DNA of 33,604 nucleotides, from positions 1 to 33,604 of the forward strand of contig WRBR01000009.1 of assembly GCA_009784425.1 (NCBI GenBank), in the 5' to 3' direction. The number at the start of each line of letters is the position of its first letter. Positions within the stretch are counted from its first letter, which is position 1. The DNA is from Coriobacteriia bacterium (GTDB lineage Bacteria > Actinomycetota > Coriobacteriia > Coriobacteriales > UBA8131). The translations under genes and the position numbers were made by a program. Below, one piece after another: positions 15,644 to 23,563 of the stretch. The notes under the pieces were generated by a model. It was given only the letters and a program-made list of their open reading frames with translations. It had not been told where the DNA came from and searched no databases.

Positions 15644-18600
15644 TTACTCACCCTCCCCTTCAGTGTCATCGAGTGTTATTCCGGGCACATCTTCTCCTTC
15701 GGTACCAAAACCAAGATTGGCAGCAAGGTTATCATCGGTGCCGAGGGCGCCGATGAGGCTCTCTCCCTCGGTGTCAAAGCCCAACAAGCTGCTGATGTCT
15801 CCTGAGGTGAACTCGTCAAGCCCTGAGGCAATCAGGTCGAGGGCGTCCTCGTCGCTTCCTGGCTCGCCGAGCAAGATGTCGTCATACGCGGCAGCGAGGG
15901 TCTTGGTCTCGGCCAATTCAAAGTCTTCCAGCATATCCTCGCGCTGTCCGCCTACCAGCTCAACGTCAAGACAAAGCGATTTCATCTCCTTGACCAGCAC
16001 CTTAAATGACTCAGGCACCTCGGGTGAAGGGATGTTCTCGCCCTTGACGATATGCTCATAGGCCTTAACGCGGCCGGCGGTATCGTCAGACTTGATAGTC
16101 ATGATCTCTTCAAGCACTGCGCTGGCACCGTAGGCGTAGAGCGCCCACACTTCCATCTCACCAAAGCGCTGGCCGCCAAACTGACTCTTGCCGCCCAGGG
16201 GCTGCTGCGTGATGAGCGAGTAGGGGCCGGTGGAGCGAGCATGAATCTTGTCGTCCACCAGGTGGCTGAGCTTAAGGATGTAGTTTTGGCCCACAGTGAT
16301 GGGCTCGCGGAACATCTCGCCGGTACGGCCGTCAAAGAGCGCGGTTTTGCCTTCGCGCGAGAGTTGCGGAATGAACTCATCGCGGGCCAAGTCACCCAGC
16401 TCCTTGTGGAGATGCAGTTTGTGGTTTTTATTGGCGCGCTCAATGGCGTTGGATATCTGCTCTTCTGAGGCACCGTCAAACACAGGCGAGGCCACGTGGA
16501 TGGGTCCGGGCACAGGCTCGTTGGATGAGTCGTCATCGCTCCAACCAAATTGCGCGGCCCAGCCCAGGTGAGTCTCAAGCAGCTGTCCAACATTCATACG
16601 GCTGGGTACGCCAAGCGGGTTCAAGATGATGTCAATGGGCGAGCCATCGGCCAAGAAGGGCATGTCCTCAATCGGCAGAATTGCGCTGATGACACCCTTG
16701 TTGCCGTGGCGTCCGGCCAGCTTGTCGCCTTGCTGCACCTTACGCTTTTGGGCCACATAGACCCTCACGAGCTCGTTGACTCCGGGTGACAGTTCATCGC
16801 CCATGTCGCGCGAGAAAGTCTGGATGTCTATGATGCGCCCGCCGCTTCCGTGCGGCACCTTAAGTGAGGTATCGCGCACGTCACGGGCCTTTTCGCCAAA
16901 GATGGCGCGGAGCAGGCGCTCTTCTGCCGTGAGCTCGGTTTCGCCCTTGGGGGTGACCTTACCCACCAACACATCACCGGGAAACACCTCGGCGCCAATG
17001 CGGATGATGCCGTTGGAGTCAAGGTTGCCCAGCATGTCGTCAGAGATATTGGGTATCTCTCGCGTGATTTCTTCGGGGCCCAGCTTGGTGTCGCGGGCAT
17101 CAATTTCGTACTCGGAGATATGGATAGAGGTAAGCAGGTCTTCAGTCACAAGGCGCTCAGACAAGATGATGGCGTCCTCGTAGTTAAAGCCTTCCCAGGG
17201 CATGTAGGCAACCAGCAGGTTCTGGCCCAGGCTGAGCTCACCAAAGTGAGTGGCCGGACCGTCTGCCAACACCTCGCCTGCCTCAATCTTCTGGCCAACG
17301 CGCACCAGAGGTTTATGGTTAAGGCAACCGCTTTGGTTAGAGCGCTGGAACTTAGGCAGTGCGTAGTCACGCAGCCCATTTTTTCCGCGCACGGTAACCC
17401 GGTTGGTCTGCACGTATTCAACAACTCCGGGCTCCTCGGCAAGTACAATCTCGCCGGAGTCCACGGCGCAGCGGTGCTCCATGCCGGTGCCCACGAGCGG
17501 TGCATCGGGGCGCAGCAGCGGAACCGCCTGGCGTTGCATGTTGGAGCCCATGAGGGCTCGGTTGGCGTCATCATGCTCCAAGAAGGGGATGAGGGCCGTA
17601 GCAACCGACACCATCTGGCGCGGCGACACGTCCATGTACTGCACGCGCTTGGGCACAACCTCTTCAGGCTCACCAAACGATCCTCGTGCATCACGCATAC
17701 GGCAGAGCACCTTCTCGGCTTTGACAAACTTGCCCTTTTCGTTGCGGGTACCAAACTCACGGCTCTCTTGATCAAAGGTCTCGTTTGCCTGAGCGATGAT
17801 GAAGTTTTCTTCCTCATCAGCGGTGAGGTAGTCAATGTCATCGGTGACCTTGCCATCAATAACGCGGCGGTACGGCGCCTCGATAAAGCCGTAGGAATTA
17901 ACGCGGGCATAGGTGGCGAGCGAACCTATGAGCCCAATGTTGGGGCCTTCCGGGGTCTCAATGGGGCACATGCGTCCGTAGTGCGAGGGGTGCACGTCGC
18001 GCACCTCAAAGCCGGCGCGCTCACGGCTCAGGCCGCCGGGGCCCAGCGCCGAGAGGCGGCGCTTGTGGGTGATGCCCGTGGCCGGATTGGTCTGATCCAT
18101 GAACTGGCTCAGCTGCGAGGAGCCAAAGAACTCCTTGATAGCCGCCACAATGGGTCGGATATTGATGAGGCTGGTAGGCGTAATCTCAGAAACCTCCATA
18201 GTGGACATACGCTCGCGCACCACGCGCTCCATGCGGCTGAGGCCAATGCGAAATTGGTTTTGAATCAGCTCGCCTACGGTTTTGATGCGCCTATTGCCAA
18301 AGTGGTCGATGTCGTCAAGCTGGCAGTTGGGGTTGCTGTTGGCCAGCTCGGTGATGTAGCGCATGGTTTGCACCACATCCTCTTTAGTGAGGATGGAGGG
18401 GCCGGCTTCCGAGTAGTTTTGCGTACCGCGCTCATGGTGCTTGCCCATGTCTTCGGCCACAACGCAGGTGTAACCATCCTCGGCGGGGGTATAGGTGAGG
18501 CCAAGCTTTTTATCTATCTTATAGCGGCCTACGCGCGCCAGATCATAACGCTGCGGATTGAAGAACAGGCCCTCGAGCAGCGTGGCTGCGCTGTCTACAT

Positions 18601-19351
18601 TGGCCGGCTCGCCCGGACGCAGGCGCTTGTAAATCTCTATGAGGGCATCCTCGCGATTATCGGTGCCGTCTTTTTCAAGGGTACGGCGCACCAGATCGCT
18701 GTCGCCCAGAAGCTCCATGACTTCTTCATTGCTGCGGGCAATGCCCAAAGCCTTGAGCAGTAGCGTGGCCGGTTGCTTACGCTTGCGGTCAACCTTAACG
18801 CTCAGAAAATCCCTGCGGTCGGTCTCAAACTCCAACCAGGCGCCGCGCGAGGGGATGACCTTGCAGTTATAAAGCAGCTTATCACTGGTTTTATCTTGTT
18901 CGGAGCTAAAGTACACGCCGGGACTTCTCACCAGCTGACTTACCACGATGCGCTCGGTTCCATTGATGATAAAAGTCCCCCGCTTGGTCATAAGCGGAAA
19001 ATCGCCCATGAAAACCAGCTGCTCTTTTATCTCGCCGGTGTCCTTGTTGGTGAACTTGACGTTTACCAACAGTGAAGACTGGTAGGAGATGTCCTTCTTC
19101 TTGCACTCATCCTCGGAATGCTTTGGCTCACCAAACTCGTGCTCGCCAAATTCCGCAATGAGATTCTTTCCTGGATTCTCAATTGGTGAGATGTCGCGAA
19201 AAGCCTCCGCAAGTCCCTCAGTGACAAACCAGTCAAACGAACCAGTCTGAATTGATATCAGATTGGGTACGTCCATCACTTCGGGGATTTTTGCGAAATT
19301 TTTGCGCTCTCGGTACAATGTTGCAGGAGTGGAAACTTTGCCCTTTGCCAA
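15644..19351 (-). CDS. rpoB: RNA polymerase beta subunit
   Basis: 1235 residues from a TTG start at 19351, preceded by AAGGAGG at 8-nt spacing. An in-frame ATG at 19696 would add 115 low-quality residues running through the selD 5' end and is rejected. Recognisable regions: [14 protein letters not shown] at the N-terminus, the rifampicin region ([25 protein letters not shown]), [11 protein letters not shown], and the C-terminal [20 protein letters not shown] clamp motif. After the core end comes an acidic tail with repeats: [16 protein letters not shown] and DDTEGEGE. It is usually preceded by rplJL; here it is divergent from selD, so it has its own promoter in the 145-nt gap. Confidence 0.96.
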   Translation of the reverse strand: MAKGKVSTPATLYRERKNFAKIPEVMDVPNLISIQTGSFDWFVTEGLAEAFRDISPIENPGKNLIAEFGEHEFGEPKHSEDECKKKDISYQSSLLVNVKFTNKDTGEIKEQLVFMGDFPLMTKRGTFIINGTERIVVSQLVRSPGVYFSSEQDKTSDKLLYNCKVIPSRGAWLEFETDRRDFLSVKVDRKRKQPATLLLKALGIARSNEEVMELLGDSDLVRRTLEKDGTDNREDALIEIYKRLRPGEPANVDSAATLLEGLFFNPQRYDLARVGRYKIDKKLGLTYTPAEDGYTCVVAEDMGKHHERGTQNYSEAGPSILTKEDVVQTMRYITELANSNPNCQLDDIDHFGNRRIKTVGELIQNQFRIGLSRMERVVRERMSTMEVSEITPTSLINIRPIVAAIKEFFGSSQLSQFMDQTNPATGITHKRRLSALGPGGLSRERAGFEVRDVHPSHYGRMCPIETPEGPNIGLIGSLATYARVNSYGFIEAPYRRVIDGKVTDDIDYLTADEEENFIIAQANETFDQESREFGTRNEKGKFVKAEKVLCRMRDARGSFGEPEEVVPKRVQYMDVSPRQMVSVATALIPFLEHDDANRALMGSNMQRQAVPLLRPDAPLVGTGMEHRCAVDSGEIVLAEEPGVVEYVQTNRVTVRGKNGLRDYALPKFQRSNQSGCLNHKPLVRVGQKIEAGEVLADGPATHFGELSLGQNLLVAYMPWEGFNYEDAIILSERLVTEDLLTSIHISEYEIDARDTKLGPEEITREIPNISDDMLGNLDSNGIIRIGAEVFPGDVLVGKVTPKGETELTAEERLLRAIFGEKARDVRDTSLKVPHGSGGRIIDIQTFSRDMGDELSPGVNELVRVYVAQKRKVQQGDKLAGRHGNKGVISAILPIEDMPFLADGSPIDIILNPLGVPSRMNVGQLLETHLGWAAQFGWSDDDSSNEPVPGPIHVASPVFDGASEEQISNAIERANKNHKLHLHKELGDLARDEFIPQLSREGKTALFDGRTGEMFREPITVGQNYILKLSHLVDDKIHARSTGPYSLITQQPLGGKSQFGGQRFGEMEVWALYAYGASAVLEEIMTIKSDDTAGRVKAYEHIVKGENIPSPEVPESFKVLVKEMKSLCLDVELVGGQREDMLEDFELAETKTLAAAYDDILLGEPGSDEDALDLIASGLDEFTSGDISSLLGFDTEGESLIGALGTDDNLAANLGFGTEGEDVPGITLDDTEGEGE

Positions 19352-19424
19352 GGTGGGTTCCTCCTTAGGAAGTAGAGAGAGGCCGTAAAAAGTCGTACCC
19401 TCAAATGTTACTATGAAACGACAG

Positions 19425-19443
19425 AAAAACAAGACTTGTTTTT
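19425..19443. repeat. AAAAACAAG-A-CTTGTTTTT palindrome in the rpoB/selD divergent gap
   Basis: Perfect 9-nt arms around one base, midway between the two divergent start codons. It could be an operator or part of the rpoB promoter region. I see no convincing promoter pair in this gap (19352-19496), only weak matches. Confidence 0.5.
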
Positions 19444-19496
19444 TTGATTTGAGCAATTCTAGGTAACAAATCGGCAACAGTGAGGAAGGTGGCGCT

Positions 19497-20555
19497 GTGA
19501 GCGAACTGGAACGCATCAAGTTATCGCAGCTTTCTAACAAGGGTGGTTGAGCGGCCAAGTGGGGTCCGGAGGATCTCTCGGCAGTCTTATCTTCCTTTAC
19601 AAAGCAGTCTGACCCACGCCTGCTGGTTGGGTTTGAGAAAAACGATGACGCCGCGGTGTACGCGGTGAATGACGAGCTTGCCGTGGTGATGACCACAGAC
19701 TTCTTTACGCCCGTTGTTGATGACCCCTATGACTTTGGCCGTATAGCTGCTGCCAATGCCCTCGGCGATATCTTTGCTATGGGGGCGCGGCCTTTGATGG
19801 CGCTCAACCTGCTCGCTATTAGCCCCTGCCTGGGATTGGACATTGCCAAGGACATCCTTAGGGGTGGCGCTGATGCCGTGGCCGAAGCCGGAGCCCTCGT
19901 TGCCGGAGGTCACACTCTAGATGATGAGGTTCCCAAATATGGACTCTCTGTTTTGGGCACCGCGCACCCTCATGAGATAATCTGCAACCAGGGTGCCTTG
20001 CCGGGTGACCTACTCTATCTCACCAAGCCCCTTGGCACCGGGATAATGCTTTCTGCTGTGAAGTCTGGGCGCGAGACCCTTGAGAGCATCAGCGCGGTTA
20101 TCGATTCAATGAAGGAGCTGAATGACCTCGCCTCCCAAGCGATGATTGCCGCGGAGGCCCATGCGGCAACTGACGTCACCGGCTATGGCCTTGCCGGACA
20201 TCTGCATGAAATGCTGGCGGCAAGCGGCTGCTCGGCACTATTGGAGTGGACTCAGATCCCTCTCTTTAATAGTGTTGTTGAGTATTCAGAAGGGCGCGGC
20301 AGTTCAAACCTAAGCTCCCCTCTTGCAAGCCATGCCTTACAGTTTGTTGAACAGGGTAGGCTCGATGATATCGACTTCTCCACATGCATGGGGGTGCTGT
20401 GTGACCCCCAAACCAGCGGCGGCCTACTCATAGCCCTGGCTCCCGGCATGCAAGACTTCTTTGAAAAGGTCTACCTCTCACTCACCGGCAAGCAAGCAGC
20501 CTGCATCGGAACCGTCACCCCCGAAAGCCCCGGCACAATCCGCTTCTCCAAGTAA
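19497..20555 (+). CDS. selD: Selenide, water dikinase (selenophosphate synthetase), selenocysteine-containing
   Basis: Makes selenophosphate from selenide and ATP, the Se donor for Sec-tRNA. The frame runs from GTG 19497 (AGGAAGG 7 bases upstream) through TGA at codon 18 to TAA 20555: 352 residues, normal for SelD. The N-terminus then reads [20 protein letters not shown], matching the family's catalytic Cys/Sec-x-x-Lys (U18, K21). Later motifs agree: [62 protein letters not shown] and [10 protein letters not shown]. If TGA is treated as stop, the gene looks like a 299-residue fragment starting at ATG 19656 that lacks the catalytic residues. Divergent from rpoB; convergent with hycHI. Confidence 0.95.
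19548..19582 (+). promoter_or_regulatory. Sec (UGA) codon and candidate bacterial SECIS hairpin
   Basis: The UGA is at 19548-19550. Downstream, GGGGTCC (19561-19567) pairs with GGATCTC (19571-19577), with two G-U pairs, around a GGA loop. An outer GCC (19554-19556) pairs with GGC (19580-19582). The loop begins 17 nt after UGA and starts with G, which fits the known bacterial SECIS pattern recognised by SelB. Pairing was done by eye. Confidence 0.75.
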
Positions 20556-20574
20556 TGACTGTGACACAAGTTGG

Positions 20575-20688
20575 GGAGTTCCTGCCGCGTTTGCACGCAA
20601 AAAGACGACTTTTTAGTAGTTTTTGCTCAATTTCTGCCATTTTTTAGCCAAAAATCGTCTTTTTGCGTGCAAACGCGGCAGGAACTCC
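20575..20688. repeat. Near-perfect 39-nt inverted repeat between selD and hycI
   Basis: Left arm 20575-20614 starts GGAGTTCCTGCCGCG and includes TTTGCACGCAAAAAGACGA. The right arm, about 20650-20688, is its reverse complement with one extra base in the left arm. The loop of about 35 nt is T-rich. Each arm also contains a small A5/T5 palindrome. Position suggests a bidirectional terminator for the converging genes; size and symmetry also fit a small mobile (MITE/REP-like) element. Confidence 0.85.
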
Positions 20689-20702
20689 TCGGTTTGTGCC
20701 AA

Positions 20703-21173
20703 TCAGGTCGGCAACAAGGGTGAGATTTCTTCTTTTGGATCCTTGCCGGATTTGAGGGTGCTGTAGATGAGGTGCACTGCCTCGAAGACTTTTTCGTGGA
20801 GAGGGCCAAAGAATTCTGTGTGCGATGGCTGAATGCCTACAAAAACAACCTCCTTGCAGCAGGCTTTGAGCTCGCTTAGGAGATAGGTGAGGGGGAGCGA
20901 GTGGGTGGTGATGAGAAAATCGGTGTACACGTCTTCTTCTTGCAGGATACGTATCTCGCCGGGCTCTAGTCCCATGTCTGCGGCATCCACCAGGAGAAGC
21001 AAATCAGGAGCTTTTCTGCGAATCACCGAAAGTTCGTCTTCAGGCGACTGCCCCCCGTCGATGACCTCCCATCCCTCAACGGGATTATCGGTCAGCATTT
21101 TAGCGAGCAACGGCCCGGCCGCATCATCACCTCTGAGCACGCTGCCTACGGTGAGTACCAAAGAGCCGCTCAT
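20703..21173 (-). CDS. hycI: Hydrogenase maturation protease, HycI type
   Basis: Removes the C-terminal peptide of the [NiFe]-hydrogenase large subunit after nickel insertion. 156 residues. Opens with LVLTVGSVLRGDDAAGPLLA; the GDD Asp, the VDAADMGLEPGEIRIL segment (second Asp) and TTHSLPLTYL (His) are the family's Ni-sensing residues. The match to enterobacterial HycI, the formate hydrogenlyase protease, is close along the length (for example VDAxDMGLxPGEIRI and GIQP). Its ATG overlaps the hycH stop by 4 bases (ATGA), so the two are translationally coupled. No hydrogenase structural gene is in the window. Confidence 0.93.
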   Translation of the reverse strand: MSGSLVLTVGSVLRGDDAAGPLLAKMLTDNPVEGWEVIDGGQSPEDELSVIRRKAPDLLLLVDAADMGLEPGEIRILQEEDVYTDFLITTHSLPLTYLLSELKACCKEVVFVGIQPSHTEFFGPLHEKVFEAVHLIYSTLKSGKDPKEEISPLLPT

Positions 21174-21613
21174 GCTTCAACCAGCCTCCCCATCAGGTAC
21201 ACCACCGGTGAGCTCTGAATGGTATGCAGGGACTCGGTCAGAGCCAGGGAAAAATCCTGTGCTTCTCTGCTGGTCTCAAGAGCTAAAAGCGGCTCTCTTA
21301 TTTCATCGAGCAGAAAGGCCGCGTGATTCTTATCAACCTGGATCTCTCCGTGTCGGAGGATGCCTTCGAGCTTGTAGCGGGCCTTGCTGTCCTCAGGCAA
21401 CAACTCAATCACCTCGAGATACACGCTGAGGGGGCATCTAAATTTTTCGCTGAAGCAGTCGATAACTCCCGTATGATGACCGATTGCCAGGGAGTAGTAC
21501 ATCACCTCTGCGGTTTCATCAGGAATCTCGCGCTCGTTGTCAACGAACTTGGTGCTCAGCTGATAAAAGACCACAAAGCTTTCTTTACTGTTATAGGGCT
21601 CTCGTTCAGTCAT
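21170..21613 (-). CDS. hycH: Formate hydrogenlyase maturation protein HycH
   Basis: 147 residues, close to the 136 of the enterobacterial protein. HycH is needed for maturation of the formate hydrogenlyase large subunit; its exact step is not settled. The recognisable family pattern is VVFYQLSTKFVD near the N-terminus, then EVMYYSLAIGHHTGVIDC, then KLEGILRHGEIQVDKNH in the middle, and SSPVVYLMGRL at the end. ATG 21613; the Shine-Dalgarno is weak. It is the first gene of a two-gene unit with hycI. In other genomes both sit at the end of a hyc operon; here upstream is an intergenic region and then a plus-strand pilus locus, so the pair is detached from its hydrogenase. Confidence 0.92.
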   Translation of the reverse strand: MTEREPYNSKESFVVFYQLSTKFVDNEREIPDETAEVMYYSLAIGHHTGVIDCFSEKFRCPLSVYLEVIELLPEDSKARYKLEGILRHGEIQVDKNHAAFLLDEIREPLLALETSREAQDFSLALTESLHTIQSSPVVYLMGRLVEA

Positions 21614-21741
21614 ACATCATACCCATTAGCTTTTGGTTACCGGCTCACCAGAAGGTAAGCCAACAGTTATATTACCACTTGCCAACAGCGCCTGGCGCGC
21701 ACTGAGCAAATATGGCCAGCGAGCTGCTCTAAAACGGTTTT

Positions 21742-21755
21742 TTGATAACTATCAA
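21742..21755. promoter_or_regulatory. TTGATA-AC-TATCAA palindrome, candidate operator
   Basis: Perfect 6-nt arms with a 2-nt centre, ending 26 bases upstream of the -35 box of the pilus promoter. The position fits an activator or repressor site, but no regulator can be assigned. Confidence 0.45.
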
Positions 21756-21781
21756 GTTACCTACAGACAGCCTTTGTGTAT

Positions 21782-21810
21782 TTGAACTCCCAAAAAAATG
21801 GTGCTACTAT
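21782..21810 (+). promoter_or_regulatory. Predicted promoter of the pilus locus
   Basis: TTGAAC (21782-21787), 17-nt spacer, TACTAT (21805-21810): a good housekeeping-type promoter. The start site would be near 21817, giving a leader of about 217 nt before the first small ORF. Confidence 0.65.
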
Positions 21811-22033
21811 CGGCTGAAGATGCGTCTTGCATTGTGTACTGGGAAATCTTTGGCAGAGAAAAAAGGAACGAATTAAATATTTTTTCAGATTCTTGTATGA
21901 CAAACACAGAATTGCTGGGTCTTAGTTATTGAGCGCATTTTTTGCACTCAGCAGGAAAGTCTCTGTGAGACAAGGGAAGACTGGTCTTTTCCCCCTTTAG
22001 TGGTTTGTCATCAATACAAGGCGGACACATCTG
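21811..22033 (+). promoter_or_regulatory. Structured 5' leader of the pilus locus
   Basis: Three consecutive hairpins can be drawn: TGAGCGCA/TGCACTCA with a T5 loop (21930-21950, one mismatch), GTCTC-TGT-GAGAC (about 21959-21971), and GGGAAGAC-TG-GTCTTTTCCC (21974-21993, 2-nt bulge). No known riboswitch consensus was recognised. The rest of the 21614-22033 gap, apart from the promoter and palindrome, shows nothing assignable. Confidence 0.4.
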
Positions 22034-22282
22034 ATGAGTAATCTCTTGACTCATGGAAAAGCTTATTTGGGGGGCGGTGAGCAGGAGGTGAAGTGCAGGA
22101 CAAAGGCGCCGTTTAAAACGCGCGCAAACAAACCTGCTCTCACGCAGATTCTTGAGCAAGCAGAGCAAGAACGGGTAACTGAGGAGCAGTTAAGAAGAAT
22201 ACTGGGGCCAGTGTTCAAAAGGATCAACGAGGGCCGGTTCGACGGGACGGACCGCCCGGGACAGAAAAAGTGGGTAGAATAG
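22034..22282 (+). CDS. Small hypothetical protein upstream of the sigma factor
   Basis: 82 residues, charged and basic overall, with no membrane segment. The C-terminal half reads as a plausible helix (ILEQAEQERVTEEQLRRIL) followed by a GRFDGTDRPGQ turn. I do not recognise the family. It ends 19 bases before the sigma factor start and lies downstream of the predicted promoter, so it should be the first cistron of the pilus transcript. The start codon has no strong Shine-Dalgarno. It could be a leader peptide or small regulator, or a chance reading frame; the opposite strand also holds an 80-codon frame, which looks less protein-like. Confidence 0.5.
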   Translation: MSNLLTHGKAYLGGGEQEVKCRTKAPFKTRANKPALTQILEQAEQERVTEEQLRRILGPVFKRINEGRFDGTDRPGQKKWVE

Positions 22283-22301
22283 AAGGGTCTGGCATTGGGG
22301 T

Positions 22302-23543
22302 ATGAACAATCTGGTAGGCAGTGAAGCGTGGGTGAGCGCTCCCTTAGAAGCGCACAAAGAAAAAGGGATACCTGAAAAGCTTATTCGCAAAGCGAGCCGT
22401 GGCAATAGGGCTGCTTTGAGAGAACTCTGCGAGGCCATAGCCCGGCATGTCACCTTTCGCGTTATGCGCAAAATCAAAAGCCCGGCCGATGTTGAAGATG
22501 TGGCACAAGAAGTTCTCTTCAGAGTGTGCGAGGGCATCAGAAACCTGAGAGACCCCCGAGCCTTTGGAGGCTGGCTCAACACCATCATTAATAACGAAAC
22601 CAATCGTTATTTCACCCAAAATAAAAAACACGGCGTTGTCATCAGCATGGACCAGTACCTCGACAGCATTGTTCTTGAAGATGACAACGACTTTTTAGCT
22701 CATGACTACGTTATTAAAGAAGAAGAGAGAAAAGCTGTCATAGCCGTCATCGACACTCTGCCCGAAAGGCAGCTTGAGGCGGTCATTCTCTATTACTACG
22801 AAGGCATGAGCGTTACCGAAACCGCCCGGGCTATGGGGGTCACCAAGCAGGTGATATCCATACACTTGGCACGGGCAAAAGAAAAGATACGTAACGTACT
22901 TCACAAAGAATCAGAGGGCTTGGAAAAAACCGGCACCAGCAGCTTTGCCGTTTTGGGAATAGGCGGCATGATTTCTCAATCTCTCTTTGAAGAGGCTGCC
23001 CTCATGCCAATGCTCAGCAAGGCTGCAATAGACTCAGCGGTTGTTGCCGGCCTGGTCAAAGCCGAGATTGCTATGGCGGCAGCAGGAACCGTGGCAACCA
23101 AGAGTCTGGCCAAGTGGCTCGTAAGTGTAGTGGCCGGCATGGCAGTGGTGGTAGCGCTTGTCTCATTTTTTGACACTGACGCTGTGGTGGCAGACAACAA
23201 AACTGCCTCCGTTGCTGTTGCCGCAAGCACTATTGATACGCAAGGGGACATCGTCTTTTCTGAAGGAGAGACTGAACTCAATACCGTGAATCCCAATTAC
23301 GCATCGGCATGGGCCACCAATGACAGAGGAGAGCTTATCGCTCTTTCTTGGTGGATAACGCCGGGAGACGAGGAAGAAGCGGTTCTTTACATCGGAGAAG
23401 GGGCAAGTGTAGGCGATGCGCTTTTGACCATGAAAGAAAGCGGGAGGCTTGGCGCCTTTACGCTCTGGTTTTTGATGGAAGACAGCGCAGGTGCTACCTA
23501 CACCATGCAAAGACAGTTCACGATTCAAGTTGAGGGCATATAA
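22302..23543 (+). CDS. ECF-like sigma factor with C-terminal transmembrane and exported domain
   Basis: 413 residues. Region 2 (about 40-108) has DVEDVAQEVLFRVCEGIRNL and RAFGGWLNTIINNETNRYF. Region 4 (about 147-203) has LPERQLEAVILYYYEGMSV and a helix-turn-helix ending ISIHLARAKEKIRN. After a small-residue-rich linker comes one membrane segment (about 271-291, WLVSVVAGMAVVVALVSFF), then about 120 residues predicted outside the cell, beta-rich (ALSWWITPGDEEEAVLYIGE). There is no separate anti-sigma gene. A sigma factor held at the membrane by its own tail could sense envelope or pilus state; that is inference. ATG 22302 has only a weak ribosome site. It directly precedes the adhesin gene (20-nt gap from the preferred start), so it likely leads the pilus operon. 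Confidence 0.88.
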   Translation: MNNLVGSEAWVSAPLEAHKEKGIPEKLIRKASRGNRAALRELCEAIARHVTFRVMRKIKSPADVEDVAQEVLFRVCEGIRNLRDPRAFGGWLNTIINNETNRYFTQNKKHGVVISMDQYLDSIVLEDDNDFLAHDYVIKEEERKAVIAVIDTLPERQLEAVILYYYEGMSVTETARAMGVTKQVISIHLARAKEKIRNVLHKESEGLEKTGTSSFAVLGIGGMISQSLFEEAALMPMLSKAAIDSAVVAGLVKAEIAMAAAGTVATKSLAKWLVSVVAGMAVVVALVSFFDTDAVVADNKTASVAVAASTIDTQGDIVFSEGETELNTVNPNYASAWATNDRGELIALSWWITPGDEEEAVLYIGEGASVGDALLTMKESGRLGAFTLWFLMEDSAGATYTMQRQFTIQVEGI

Positions 23544-23563
23544 GTTAAGGAGATATGTGGGAC

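Noticed and set aside
17120-18763. Open frame of 547 codons on the plus strand opposite rpoB
   Set aside because: It is wholly antisense to conserved rpoB, has no recognisable domains and results from codon bias; many shorter frames opposite rpoC, dinG and fmt have the same cause.
19352-19696. 115-codon N-terminal extension of rpoB to an upstream ATG
   Set aside because: It would run through the divergent selD start, is rich in Ser/Thr without homology, and the TTG at 19351 has a near-perfect ribosome site.
19656-20555. selD as a 299-codon gene from ATG 19656
   Set aside because: It lacks the catalytic N-terminus, which is present in frame upstream across a TGA decoded as Sec.
21811-22033. 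c-di-GMP or other known riboswitch in the pilus leader
   Set aside because: Hairpins exist, but the conserved GEMM core and other consensus motifs I know are not present.
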